64,000 nt of DNA from Manis javanica (lineage: Eukaryota; Chordata; Mammalia; Pholidota; Manidae), in the NCBI RefSeq assembly GCF_040802235.1, contig NC_133162.1, forward strand, positions 203,501 through 267,500, in the 5' to 3' direction. Under the pieces are notes generated by a model. It saw only the letters and a list, made by a program, of their open reading frames with translations, made no database searches and was not told the DNA's origin. Made by a program: the position numbers and the translations under genes. This document shows positions 47,743 to 60,520 of the stretch, one piece after another (positions within the stretch are counted from its first letter, which is position 1; each line of letters starts with the position of its first letter).

Positions 47743-50130
47743 GATGATATTCAATTAAATCATTCTGTATTTTGTTGATCATGCCTTTGGGGTCATATCT
47801 AAGAATCCATCATCAAATCCATGGTATGAAGATTTATCTGCTTTCTTCTAAAAGTTTTATGATTTCAGCACTTATTTTTAGGTCATTGATCCATTTTGAG
47901 TTAGTATTTGTATATGGTGTGAGGTAGGGCGCTTATAATTTAGTTATTTTGCATGTGAATATACAATTGTCCCAACACCATTTGTTGAAGATACTGTTAT
48001 TTCTTCTATTAAATTGTCTTAACACCCTTGTCAGGCATCAATTGATCAAATATTTATGAGTTTCTATGGACTCTTAATTCTATTCCATTGGTGTGTCCAT
48101 CCTATGCCATTACCACAATATTTACAGTACTATAGCCTTGTAGTAAGTTTGAAATCAGGTAGTGTGATGGAATCCAATTTATCTTTTATATTTTCTCCTT
48201 TATAATTTTTACAAAATTAGAAAATTACTTTTGAAAGAGCTTTTTGTGCCTTAAGAAATCTGTGCCTACCTCAAGATTGTGACAATTTTCTCTATAAATT
48301 GTATAAATTTATAATTTCAGGCCATAGTTGAGATCCAGTATCTCTTTTTGAAATGGCTGTGTTGAGACATAACTAACATTGAATGAATTGCACAAAGTTA
48401 AGGTGTGCCATTTGACAAGTCTTGACATAAATATAATCCTGTGATCTCCTCATGGCTCCTGGTGGCTTTCTCCTGTCCCTCTGCACCACCCGGATCAGCC
48501 CCAAGAGTCCATGGATCTGCTTTCTATCACTATAGATGAGTCTGCTTTTCATAATTTTATAAAATGGAGTCAAATAGTAGAGACTCCTTTTAGGTCTGGC
48601 TTATTTCACTCAGTATAATAATTTGAGATCCATCTGTATTGTACCATGTATCAATTATCCCTTTTAATGACAAGAAGGACTGTATCGTGTGGCTGCACCA
48701 GCACCACAGTTTGTCTATGCACACGCCTGTTGGTGGACACTGGATTATTTTCATCTTGGAGCCATTACAAATAAAGCCATTACAAATAAAGACTTGCGTA
48801 CAAGTCTTCATATGGTTATATGTCTTCATTTCTCTTGTGTAAATACCTAGGAATGAAATGGCCAAATCATATGGAAGGTGTATATCTACCTTTGTAAGAA
48901 CCTCCCAAACTATTTCACTATTTTATGTTCTGGTTGGCAGTGCTGGAGTCCCACTTCCTCTACATCCTCATTACACGTGCTATTGCCGGTCTTTCCAATT
49001 TTGGACACCCTAGTAGGTTTTGATTTGAAGTTTCCTAGTGAGTAATGTTGTTGACATGCTTTTATGTGTTTGTTTGCCATCTGTATTTAATTACTGGTAC
49101 AGTGTCCACTGCTACTTTTAACACTGGGTCTTTTTTATGTTGTTGAATCTTGAAAGTTCTTCCTATAGTCTGGACACAAATCCTTTATCAGAAATGTATT
49201 TTGTGATTACTTTTCCCTGTCAAGTTTTCCATTCCATTAACCTAGTATATTTGTCCTTTTATTAGGTCATTTTCTATTTTATCAAAGTTTTAGTTTTCAG
49301 CATACAAATTTTGCACATATTTAGTTATAAGTAAGTATTCCTACTTTTTGATGCTATTGAAAATGGCACTTCAAAATTTTTAATTTCTAATCGTTTCATT
49401 GCTTGTTTACAGAAAAATATTTGATATTTTTGTATAGTAACCTTGTATTCTGTGACCTTGTTAAACTAACTTATTAATTTTAGTGACTTTTTGTAGACTC
49501 TTTGGGTTTTCCTACCTAGAAAATCATGCTGTGTGTGCAGTGAAATAGTTCCTTCCTTGCTCACAGATCTGCATGCCTGGCTGACTATTATCTTTCTTTG
49601 CCTTTATCTCCCTTGCTGTTGCTTCCAGTGTGATGTTAAATAGGAATGATGAGGTTGGATGCTTTTGCTTTGCTTATGATCTAAGAGAGAAAGCATTCAA
49701 TCTTTCACTGTAAAATATAGTGTGAGCTGTGGGTTTTTGTAGATACCCCTTGTCAGTTTAAGACAGTTTTCTTTAATTCTTATTTTCCCTGGAAAGTTTA
49801 TTACTGATGCATGTTGAGTTTTGTCACATGATTTTTTTACATGTCATGATGTAAATATATGCTTTTTAAAGTCTGTTGGTAATGTGAACCATACTGATTG
49901 ATTTTAAAATATTTAACCAGACTTGCATTCCTAGAGTAAGCTTCAGTTAGCATGATGCCTACCCTTTATGTACTATCAGGTTAAACCTGCATTATTTTGC
50001 TCTGATATGTCGCTTTCTTTCCTGATAATGCCATTTTCATCTGTTTTGGGAGTCAGGGTAACTCTAACCTTGTCAAATAACTCAGGAGCTCTTTAGTCTT
50101 TCCCTTCCCTGGAAGATGTTTCATAGACTT
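47743..50130 (-). mobile_element. Ancient L1 (L1M-type), remaining segments
   Basis: From 47743 the old minus-strand L1 resumes (TCATGCCTTTGGGGTCATATC, TTTTAGGTCATTGATCCATTTTGAGTTA, CCAACACCATTTGTTGAAG). From about 48330 a second, similarly old 3' region begins (GAGACATAACTAACATTGAATGAATTG, then TTATTTCACTCAGTATAAT) and continues as ORF2 debris to about 50130. All frames are heavily broken. Confidence 0.75.
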
Positions 50131-50176
50131 AGTATCATCCCTTCCTTAAATGTTTGGTAGAGAGCATGCACACACA

Positions 50177-50533
50177 CAACCCCTTATCAGATATGTCATT
50201 TATGAATATATTCTCCCATACTGTAGGATGTCTTTTTGTTCTACTGATGGTGTCCTTTGCTGTACAGAAGCTTTTCAGCTTGATATAGTCCCACTTGTTC
50301 ATTTTTTATTTTGTTTCCCTTGCCTGGGAAGATATGTTCATGAAGAAGTTGCTCATGTTAATGTCCAAGAGATTTTTGCCTTTATTTTTTTCTAAGAGTT
50401 TTATGGTGTCATGGCTTACTCCTTTACCTAGTAAACATAATGTTGTTCATGTAATTGTACATTAATGATAGCAAAATTTAAAAATCCATTAAAAATGATA
50501 ATAAAAATAATTAATAATAAATAATAAAACTCA
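50177..50533. mobile_element. Short 5'-inverted L1 (twin-priming product)
   Basis: The first part (about 50177-50420) is L1 ORF2 in minus orientation, matching 46045-46280. The second part (about 50430-50475) is the L1 3' terminus in plus orientation (TTCATGTAATTGTACATTAATGA), followed by an A-rich tail to about 50530. An inverted 5' piece joined to a sense 3' end is the known outcome of twin priming. I could not define a target-site duplication. Confidence 0.85.
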
Positions 50534-51851
50534 GAATATGATATTGACAACTTTTCCTTAAACAAACAGGATATGTACATTCTATACTGATGAGTGAAAA
50601 CTTAAATTATCTGCTAAACAGAGAAATTTTGTGGAGGGAGGCCTATAGCTTTCCCTGTGTTGAGGGAAAACTCACATCCGACCCCATGGAGGGTAGACAG
50701 GGGGAGATGCAGACAGTCTTGTTTTTACAAGACTGGTAACATGGGTAAATTGATATGGGTAAATATGAGGGGTGCTCACATTACAGCAGGAGCCTGTAAA
50801 ATGCAGACTCTGATTCATCAGGCTTTAATGAGCATTCCAGGTGATTCTTTTGTTATTTTTAGTACTTCTAATCTTGTGAAAGGTCAAGATGCTGACGTCT
50901 TGCCATATTTACTTTTTACTTCTGAGTAAGAAATTTAAAAATACAGCTGCAACTCAACTCCTTCTTTAATTTTTTTCCCTCCTTGCATTCCTGACATAAT
51001 CACTATCCTGAAGACTGAGTGCCTTGTTTCCATATGTGTTTGTATACATTTATTTTGATAAAATAATATGGCCTATTTTTTCAATGCTTTTATAAATACG
51101 ACATGCGTACAACTATGCACATCAATTTTTGGTTGGCTTTTCTTACTGACATCTGCTTTTGCTGTATGTCCACATTGATATGACACTTGCAACATGATAT
51201 TCCATTTGTGATGTATGTCCATACTAGTGTGTATGGATTCAGGATGATATATCATGTGTGATGAATTCATGGCTTGCTTATCCACTTCCTACTATCTGGC
51301 AGGTAGGTGGTTTCCACCTTTGCTACTCCACAAAGAGATGCGAGAAACAACTTGGAACCTGTGTCCTTGTGTACATATACAAGGAAAGCTAGCAAGGAAA
51401 CTGTTGAACAGTAGAGTATGTATATCTCCTTCCTGCACTGATATGCAAAACAGCATAGTGCAGTGGATTGTTTTCCAATGATTCATTGCCTGTTGTGCTC
51501 CAGGTCCTGTTCTCCTGCTGAGGATGTATTGGTGACAGAAACAGCAGCTCCTCCCCTCATGAAACACAGAGATATTAATCAAATAATGAGCTGCATGATT
51601 AGCTCTGAAGGCAATAAGAAGAATCTAGGAGAACAGGTGATGGAGGGACCCAACTCAGTCTGGTAAATGAAGATTCAGGATGTAACATGCAGCAAGGATC
51701 TAAATTAAGTGTCAGTCAACCAAGTAAAGCACATTCCATACAGAAGGAGTAATGTCTACACAAGACTCAAAGAGGGTGTAGTCTTGGGTCATGCAGTTCC
51801 TAGTGTATCTCTGGACCAGGGATTCCATGGCAGTCTGAATGGGAAGGCACA
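50534..51851. other. Gene-free interval
   Basis: AT-rich DNA with no gene. The part at about 50940-51330 has faint old-L1 3'-end phrases (GTGTATGGATTCAGGATGATATATC) but is too decayed to call. Confidence 0.4.
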
Positions 51852-52458
51852 TGTCTTTATCAGGGTTCTGCAGAGAGACAGAACCAACTGGAGATATACG
51901 TACATGTAGACTTCTGATGGCTGATATGTATATGTATACATACACACATATATAATGCACATATATGTATATCATATGTATAATTATATATATACTATAT
52001 ATACTCTATGTATAATTATGTATTTTACAATATAATGTGCATATACATCTATACATAGATATGGAGACTTATTATCAGAATTGGCTCATGTGATCATGGA
52101 GGCCAAGAAGACCCATAACTTGCCTTCTGCAAGCTGAAGGCCCAGAGGAGCTGATGGTGTGATTCAGTCAAATTCTGAAGGTGTGAGAATTGGGGACAGT
52201 GGTGTAAGTACTAGTCTGAAGCTGAATGTCAAAGAGAATGAATTCACCCTTCTTTCCCCTTTTGCTCTATTCAGGCCATCAACAATTTGGGGGATGCCCA
52301 CTCCCACAGGAGAGGACAACCTCCTTTACCCAGTTTACCTATTCAAATGCTACTCTTCTCCAGAGACACCTTCACCAACATACCCAGAAATAATGTCCTA
52401 CCAGTTGTCTGGGCATCCCTTAGACCCGTCAAGTTGATACATAAAGTTAACCATCACA
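51852..52458 (-). mobile_element. ERVL/MaLR-type solo LTR
   Basis: Read on the minus strand it starts TGTGATGGTTAACTTTATGT near 52458 and ends GTTCTGTCTCTCTGCAGAACCCTGATAAAGACA near 51852. In between are the usual landmarks on the plus strand: GGCTCATGTGATCATGGAGGCC, TTCACCC, CTATTCAGGCC and GGGCATCCCTTAGACC. No internal region is attached, so it is a solo LTR fossil. An AT-rich TATA/ACATA expansion of about 140 bases (51920-52060) has grown in the poly(A)-signal zone. Confidence 0.8.
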
Positions 52459-52874
52459 GGAGAAACTTATTCTGCATTTTGGGCCATGATCCATTTAGCC
52501 TGGGCAGAAATTTGGGTAGCTCTACAAGGGCACTCTTGATGGAATTGAACTGACAGCTTCCCAGTGCAGGTTTATACAATGTAGGTAGAGACTCTAGGTT
52601 GGTGAGAAGTCCAAGCTGTGTGAGATGTAATGAATCTGTTCTTTGTTACGATGTGTTCATTTGTAGGAACCCCAAACTCTCAGTAAAAGGGGGTTGAACT
52701 CCACATCAAATTTGGATGCTCTGGTGAATCAATGAAGGAATGTTTTCACAACAGGGGGCATTGAGAATGTCAGCATCAACCCCATAGAAATAACATATTA
52801 ATAACAAGTAGGACACATCTCACAAGGATCAGGTGAGAAAGCAACAAAGAACACAAACTTTAGAGACTGCCAAT
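52459..52874. other. Gene-free interval downstream of OR gene 4
   Basis: No gene or repeat family seen; it probably contains the 3' UTR of the OR at 52875-53819. Confidence 0.45.
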
Positions 52875-53819
52875 TTACACTTTTTCCACAATGAGCATCA
52901 AGACTTTTTTGAGAGCTGCCTTGACATCCTTGTTCCTAAGAGTGTAGATGAGAGGGTTCAATGTGGGGCTCACAGTGGAATAAAGCACAGCCACTACCTT
53001 GCCCGTCCCAGGAGAGTAGCTGGAGCCAGGGCTCAGGTAGGTGTAGATGATGGTGGAGTAGTACATGGTGACGGCGATGAGGTGGGAGGAGCAGGTGGAA
53101 AAGGCTCGCCTCTTCCCCTCGGCTGTACGCATCTTCAGGATGGTGGAGATGATAAAGCCATACGACACCATGGTAAGTAGGAAATTCAGCACGGCAAAGA
53201 AGATGTCAGCCATAATTGACATGATGTCATTCACGTACGTGGAGGAACAGGACAGCAGCAGCAGAGGGGGGATCTCACAGAAGAAGTGATCGATCACGTT
53301 GGACCCACAGAAGGTCAACCGTAAAATCAGGCAGGCATTGACTCCAGCACCGAGCACGCTGATGCCCCACACAGCCCCAGCCAGCACCACACACACCCTG
53401 GGGCTCATCATGGATCCATAGTGCAGAGGCTGGCAGATGGCCAGGTAGCGGTCATAAGCCATGGCGGTGAAGAGCAGTAATTCTGCTGTTAGAGACCACG
53501 TCAGGAAGTACAACTGGACCACACAGCCCCAGTAAGAGATGCCTCTCTTCTCTGCCACCAGGATCTCAAGCAGCTTGGGCACCACGGTGCAGGCACAGAT
53601 AACATCAAAAACAGCCAAATTGACCAAGAAAAAGTACATGGGGGTGTGGAGCCTGGAGGTAAAGGCGATGGCTGCCACAATGAGGGAATTTCCAGAGAGC
53701 GCCATGGTGTACAGGGAGAGAAAGAGGATGAAGAAGAGAGCCCGGAGCTGTGGCGCTGCTGAGAAACCGCGCAGGATGAATTCTGTCACCAGTGTCTGGT
53801 TACTCATGGCTGTGTGCAT
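52875..53819 (-). CDS. Intact class II olfactory receptor (OR13-like)
   Basis: A single-exon 314-residue odorant receptor, seven-transmembrane and Golf-coupled. Two in-frame ATGs lie at 53819 and 53807; the second gives MSNQTLVTEFILRGFS, matching the usual OR N-terminus and the MSNQTLVTEF of OR13A1, so it may be the real start. Landmarks (long form): NQT at 7-9, GN at 43-44, LHTPMYFF at 57-64, TM3 Cys99, MAYDRY at 120-125, loop cysteines 171 and 181, SYGFI at 219-223, KRRAFSTC at 236-243, PTLNPLIY at 285-292. All hallmarks are intact and the length is normal. It is the functional sister of the pseudogene at 17782-18716; flanks of the two do not align obviously, so that duplication is older or short. 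Confidence 0.95.
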   Translation of the reverse strand: MHTAMSNQTLVTEFILRGFSAAPQLRALFFILFLSLYTMALSGNSLIVAAIAFTSRLHTPMYFFLVNLAVFDVICACTVVPKLLEILVAEKRGISYWGCVVQLYFLTWSLTAELLLFTAMAYDRYLAICQPLHYGSMMSPRVCVVLAGAVWGISVLGAGVNACLILRLTFCGSNVIDHFFCEIPPLLLLSCSSTYVNDIMSIMADIFFAVLNFLLTMVSYGFIISTILKMRTAEGKRRAFSTCSSHLIAVTMYYSTIIYTYLSPGSSYSPGTGKVVAVLYSTVSPTLNPLIYTLRNKDVKAALKKVLMLIVEKV

Positions 53820-55714
53820 GATATTTCAATCAGTTCACAGAGATTGAAGTTTCTTTCTTACTCCATAGTTTGACTAGAAAGAAAGGGTTCATTACTATTG
53901 GTCAATACAAGTGCAAGGATTATCATCACCTTATTTTCATTTTCCATTTTCTCTAGGTCCTTATAATCTCTCTGCTTAAACAGCCATCACTCTGGACCCA
54001 ATAGCCTCTGCTCAGCCCTGGAGGCCATCAGAAGCCACACATATTATTTGTCTTCAATAATGCTCTTCTCTTCATTTTATTCCTCCCAAATGAACATAGC
54101 TTCAAGTTTTTCTGCCTATTTCTTTTAAAATCCAAGCAGCATAGACTTCTGTAATGAGGAAGTAAAATACTCACCATCCTCCAAGGGCATGAGCATCTTT
54201 TCTGGGATTATGTCTTTTACTTCTTTGGACTCACTGGCTTTTCCCCCAAGGATATTTGGTAGTGACCTCTCCATGTCACTGACAGAGTCACCTACCCTCT
54301 TTCGCATATGCATGGTCTTCCATCAGAAATGGGCATGAGGTTTTCAGTCCTGAAAGCCTCAGTAATTTATTTCTGGCTAGCTGCCTGGCTGGAGCCCACC
54401 ACAGGTCCTCTGTGGTGCCCAGCAGCCTGTCTCCATGTGGACCTCAACCTCATCAGTCCCTCTGCTCAAACATGACCTTGATCCTTTCACTTTGGTGGGG
54501 TCGGGGGTTGGGGGAGGGGGAGAGTTATCTGATTTGCTGACTCCGCACTTCTCAGCCGTGGCCAAGCACATGCGCTGCTCTCTCGGACCCTACAGTTGTT
54601 TTTCTCACTCATTTTTCTGACTTTACTCTGGAGAGACTATACTCTGGGACATAAATACAGTTAGACCTCGGCCAACCAGAAATGTGCATGAATTTCATAA
54701 GGAGGTACTCCCCACCCCCTGATGGGTCCAGTACTAAGCCGCCTGGAGCCACCCTCCCGTGAACCTCTCAGGTCCTCTTGGATTTGTTCCCTTCTCTTTT
54801 CATTTATTACTGGAGATGAAATCCTGTAAATGGCATGAACTCCTTTCCTCATATCATGCACCTCTCTTCTTCTCCACAAAAAATAATACACCATCTTTCA
54901 CATTGTCGTTTCAACCTCATTTCCTCGGGGAAGCGAGCTCACACAAGTGCAGCGCTGGTGTGCCCCGGCCATGATTCACAGACAAGCGTCACTCCATTTA
55001 TACTCTTGTACTTGTGTCTCCCCTTATGTGTCACCGCCAGGTGGCCAGCCAGCAACTGCACCGCAAACCCTACGGAGCATGGAGGCATTCATCACAGCGC
55101 CTCAACGCGTTCAGCACCACGGCCAGCGCCACGCCTCGCCGCCTGCTGTTCAGCACCACGGCCAGTACCTCAAACTCAGCCCCCTGCGCTGGGGCTTTTG
55201 TGTCAAGGATGCGTCCTCTTAACAGAACGACGCCTGCAGCATCCTGTGCTGAGCTTGGCCCTCTTGCCTCTTCAGCTCCGTCCAGATACCCTTCAGGGGA
55301 TTGCTTCGGTGACTGAGCAGGGGTTCTCCTGTGATGTAGCTGTAACTCCTGTCTGTAGATTTAGGGAACCTGCGTCTAGGGGAAGCATTCCTCTTCATAT
55401 GTTAGGTTTTTCCTCTCCTCCTTCATCTGATCTCTTTATCCGACAGTTAATCTCCATAACTTGGTAGCAGTTAAAATATATACCTTCTTATATAGGCATA
55501 TCTCAAGGGCTGAGAAATCTGAGCAATGTTCTAGGCTGGAGAATTGTCTTCTCTGGCCTTTAAGATGTCTGTTGGCCTTCTTCTTTCTGATACCTCCCCA
55601 GGCCCTTAACCACCACTTCTAAAGCAAAGTCTTTGTGGAGCACAGTTCTCAGCAAACAACTTCCCACATATACCCTGAGCTCAGGTGCAGTTAAGTCAGA
55701 GTAAAGAGTGGAGC
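53820..55714. other. Gene-free DNA upstream of OR gene 4
   Basis: The promoter and 5' non-coding exon of the OR should lie here but I cannot place them. It contains a G-rich tract (54497-54520) and an 18-base direct repeat, GTTCAGCACCACGGCCAG, at 55109-55126 and 55148-55165. A 210-codon ORF at 54835-55467 has no motif and overlaps two others in different frames, so I do not call it. Confidence 0.45.
54497..54520 (+). promoter_or_regulatory. Perfect G-quadruplex motif
   Basis: Four runs of four or five G separated by loops of 2, 2 and 1 bases. It lies about 680 bases upstream of the OR start codon at 53819. The pattern can fold into a stable quadruplex; a role in OR expression is only a guess. 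Confidence 0.6.
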
Positions 55715-56010
55715 AGTGGAAACCATCAACACAATGAAAGGCAACCTACTGAGTGGGACAGGTTATTTGTAAATCATATATCAGGTAAGGGGTTAATATC
55801 CAAAATATGTAGAGAGCTCACACAACTCAGTAGCAAAAAAAAAATCTCATTAAAAATGGGCTAAGGATCTGAATAGATGCTACCCCAAAGACATATAGGT
55901 GGAAAACAGGTATATGAAAAGATGCTCTAAACATCAGGAAATGAAAATCAAACCACAATGACATATCACTTGACACTTGTTAGAATAGCCAATAACAAAA
56001 AGGGAGGAAA
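55715..56010 (+). mobile_element. Ancient L1 remnant, ORF2 part
   Basis: Landmarks in order: GGAAACCATCAACACAATGAAAGGCAACCTAC, TAAGGGGTTAATATCCAAAATATG, AAATGGGCTAAGGATCTGAATAGA and AAATCAAACCACAATGACATATCAC. It has no usable frame and is an old copy unrelated to the younger L1s in the window. Confidence 0.85.
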
Positions 56011-56635
56011 TACCTAATTTTTTCAAAGTTGCCTGTAGCTGTGACTGAGCTGCATTCTGCAATCATAACTGCAAGGGCAGGTCCAGCCCTAGGCAGGGCT
56101 CCTGTTGGGGAAATGTCCGGGGCTCCCCACAGCATCATGGCTGCAGGTTCACGCCCCAGACATTCCTACCACTGGCGTCTCCATGAGCAGGCGGACAGCC
56201 CCTCCCAGCCCGAGTCCTACTGCCTTGGGCTCCAGCATAAGCCACACACAGGGACGAATTTTCGGGTCTCTCCTCACCGTTTTCCTTCCTTTCCTGCACA
56301 CCGTTCATCTCATTGACATTTAACACAATTGAAAGGAAACCACACCCGCAGCAATGTTACAATGAGCGCGTCATCTCCTCACGCACAGCGTTCCTGCTGC
56401 TCATAGACTTCACAGCTGAGAGGCCCAAACGCATAAAACGCTGGGTTGGTGGGAGAGGTAATGTGATTTCCTGGAAAGTGCAATTCAAGTAAAGCAACTT
56501 TCCCTGAAACAGGAAAAATAAAGGTGAAGAAGTGAGGGAAAGGGTCATTTAAATATGTACAACCTCCAACGTACCAAATCTGGGGCAAGGGTGCCAATGC
56601 CACTTTCTCAGCCACGGTGCTGGGCTACACAGTGA
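56011..56635. other. Interval before the right duplicate copy
   Basis: No gene is recognisable. It may itself be part of the duplicated unit: its partner would lie to the left of base 1 and cannot be tested here, so 56636 is a window-edge limit and not a true duplication boundary. Confidence 0.5.
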
Positions 56636-59600
56636 GAGGGGGCACGAAATGCAGGCAGACACACTGAGAGGAGGCCCTCGCTCGCCATGGAGGGCTAGGT
56701 GCCCAGGGTGGTCCTCTGTGGGGACGTCTGAGGACCCTGTGACAGTCAGAACCTGCGCACACAGGCGGAGCAAGTGCCTTTCACAGGAACCGTTCACAGC
56801 GGCTCACCTAAGTGCCAAATTTCCCTGTTTGCTTGATTCTGAGCCAGCCTTGGACATTTGTCTACTTGGTGAGGAAAGAGCACCTGTTAGGACCCAGAGT
56901 GACCTTGGACAAGTGCCTGCCCTCTTCAGGCCTGTTTCTCCTAACAGGCACTGCTGCAGAGGCTTAGGGGCCAGGCGCTCTTTGTTTCTCCAGCCCTCTG
57001 GTCCCCTGCGTCCACCATGCAGGCACCCAGATCGGCCCTGGGAGGTGGACCCCCACTGGCCTCATACTCTGGGGGAGACAGAAGGAATACCTCAAACCCA
57101 TGCACTGTCAAGTCCAGAGCGACCCCAGGCACTTCGGGTGTGTGTGACCTTCTCAGTGTCCAGAGGAGGAGAGTTGGTAAGACTTTTACCTGGATTTGGA
57201 GATCTAGGTGCTGGAAGGCCTGTGGCAGTGTCCAGTAGGATCAAGGAAACACGGAATGTGGCTGCAAAGAGCAGTGGGGAACTGCAGGCTCCCGAGACTG
57301 GGGTGGTTTGGCCCATGCCAGGAGGACTGGGTGAGTCTCCCTCAGGTGAAAGTCAGATGCTTGACTCAAAGGCAGACTTTGTTCCTCCCGGCATGGAAAT
57401 TTAAGTACAGTTGAGACCAAAAAGCTCAGGCCAAGAACTGACTTCTTCATCTGAGGGACAGACAGTAAACAGAAATGCCTTCTCCAGAGTATTTTTTCAT
57501 ATTATTTGATATGGATCATTTTACAAAGAACGGAGAAAGTTTAAAGCAGTAATCTCATCAAATATACATTATTTTATAAACCTGACTACAGGTATGAGAG
57601 GCACAGATAATTGCTTATCACAATTTAACTCTGACAGTTAATAGAATATTATAATACAATCCATTTGAGATCAGAATGGTTCAACATTACCTCTTTGATA
57701 TTACAAGTAGATATTTCTAAATTTAACTTTTTGTTATCCTTGTTGATTTCTGAGGGGACATTCTTACCTTATCTCAAAGGTGTTGTTCTTAGTAACTCTG
57801 TAAGTGGAAAGTTGAGGCGCACTGGTAGAGTTTTATTTACCACTAATTGTGCAAGTACGAAAGGAAAATTAGCCAACCACTCCAAGCCCATAAACTCAAC
57901 TGCATAATACTTATATCTGCTAAGATATAAATAAAGAATAAACACCAGGTCATGAGTGAACGACTATTCATCTATGATTGGTTGAGCAGATCCAATTTTC
58001 TTAGGAATCCATAAACAAATTACTGCAAGTGTCACATCATCCCACTGACAATGACACAAACATACAAGTTCAAGAACATAGATCATCGGTTCTTGCCTTT
58101 GTGGTTGGTCAGCGGCTCTTAGGGGGATGAGTATGCCTCACTTTTGAGGCTGCAAAATTAAAGACAGAAAAACAGACTATGTCAGACAGTTTCCAGAATA
58201 TGTGAAATAGGACAATCAATGGACTTGTAAAGATGAACAGGACCTTTAAGGAGGAACTTCACAGATCCATGAACAGACTGGGAAGTGGCCTCTTTTATCG
58301 AGCTTCCTAGCACAGTGAGAGCTGTCACCACGGAGAGCCATTCATCCCAGGCGACCTGAGGAATGTGTTACCTCAGCGCTGCTCAGTTTCAGATGCTGCC
58401 AGGCTCGCACTGACAGCTCTCCTTGGTGCCACACTGTCCTTTCCAGATGCCGAGACTGTTGACTCTAGGCCAACACATCTCCCAAGCACTCAAAAGCTGG
58501 GCAAAGCCACCATCCACGATTATGCCCACTTTTTAAATTTAAATAATGTTTTCTTCTTAATTACATAAGTTTGACTTCTCTTGTATTGCTAAAAATTAGA
58601 TGGCATGAACTACAGAGGAGTAAAAAGAGCAAAAGTCAATTTGCCCATAAGCCTAATACCTAGGATGTTATTGACACAGTTTTGTCTGTGTTTTCTTTCA
58701 TCGAGGTTACAAACTGTTGTGTCTGTTTTTCCAAATGACAGTGGAAGTTGCAGTTCTGATAGGAATACAGGGCATCTTAATGCTAAAAGCTCCCTCTTCT
58801 CCAGGAACCCATATATAACAACAAAGAAGGGGGCAACAAGAAATGTCTTTAACAAAACTAGGAGACAGAGAAAATCCCAAACCCCAATTTCTGTATAAAT
58901 TACATACCCATCAGAACTGACAAGAGAATTCACCTGACGTCACAGGTAGAAAAAAATCTCCGACAAAATTCATGCCCAGAAGTAAAGGGTCCTGTCCTGA
59001 GTGGAAATTGCAAGGAGCAAATCTGAGAAGAAAAAATGAGCATGAATGGGGTGGTGGAGTGGGGAGGGGGCTGGGGGCATCACTCTTGGTGACAGCAACC
59101 GGCTGTAAAATAAATGAGGACAGGGAGCTGGTAGTAGGGGTGCCCACCCCAACAAGCTACACAGAGGGGCCATGTATTAAAGAAACTGTTCTTCCTATGA
59201 GCTCAGAAACTGGGACAATCACTCCTTACCCCTACAATAGCCCCCACAGGAGATATCCATCTGCTATTACCTGGAGCAAAAAAATCCAAACATTCTAATA
59301 TGGACTTATAATAAGTCTTCAATGTCTAGAAAGATATTCTCTAAGGAGAGGCCTGAATAAAAGAGAAAAGAAATTTCACTGCAGAGAAAGAAAAGCCATC
59401 CTAATGGTTTGACATGATACAGAGGACATTATAACCCAACTTTCCAATATTAATTTAAAAATAAACAACAAAGAATTTGCAACTCTCAAGAAATACCTAA
59501 AAGTACAATAAAATAACATGGTAGAGATGTATGAACAACCTGGGGAGGTGACTGGTAGAGTTTAGAGATAAATAGAAAAAATAAGACAACTTGGCAAATT

Positions 59601-59989
59601 AAATAAAACTTAATTGACACAAGACAGAAACACAAGAGATAAAAGAGACAAGACAGAACTCAGCGAGAGACACAGAGGACACAATAAGAAAAGTGAAAAA
59701 ATTAAACACAAATAAATACAGAGATAAAAATGATTAGGGGGAAAGTTGTAGGTCTGGAAGAAAAGGACCGGCTATCTGACAGACAGCAGACACATCCCTG
59801 GAACTCTCAGAGGAAAACGTGAAAACAATAAACAAAAATACTTTAAAATGTAATTCAGCACCTCTGCTTATGTTAGGATGAAGTAGCTTGTGGCAGACCA
59901 GTATTTCTCCCAATGACATCATATAAAATATATAAATTTTACATCGAAAATTCATATAAAATACAAGAATGACTTATCTAAGGGTATCC

Positions 59990-60520
59990 AGTTCCCTCTG
60001 AAGCAATGAAGACCAGAGAAGTTGAAATTCCAGGGAAAGGAACTTTGGAGAAATTAACAGCCAAGAACTTGAATATAATTTTAATAAGTGTATTAAAGAA
60101 AATAGAGACACCATGGACAGAATAAATGCATTAAAAAGATGAGGATTTTCACAAGAGAAATAAAATATTTAAAAAATCAAATGGAAATTCCAGAACTGTA
60201 AAATACAGTATATCTGAAATCAATGACCCTGTATATGAATCTCCTTGCAGATCGGGCACAGCAGAGCATAAGATCAGAGAAATAAAGATGAGCAGACAGA
60301 AATACTCCCGTGGAACCGAGGAGAGAAAAAATAGAAAATTCATCAAAGAGTGAGGGGGGCATAGTGAACATGTCTGATGCATGTGCAATTGGAATCCCAC
60401 AGTAAGAGAGGAGGGTGGGGGAGGAGAGAGAAGCCATGACTAAAGAGGCAATGAAGAGCTTCTTAAAACAAAGGAAAACATCAATTCAAGAAATTTCAGC
60501 TTTCTCTTGAGGGTGTGACC
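59990..60520 (+). mobile_element. Ancient L1 remnant, ORF1-region-like (right copy)
   Basis: Duplicate of 3360-3890 with the same landmarks and scattered substitutions; non-coding. Confidence 0.6.

Noticed and set aside
55109-55165. 18-base direct repeat as the start of a minisatellite
   Set aside because: Only two copies at 39-base spacing; too few to call an array.
54835-55467. 210-codon ORF upstream of OR gene 4
   Set aside because: Overlapping frames of similar length, no motif, low-complexity Pro/Ala stretch, and no splice or start context.
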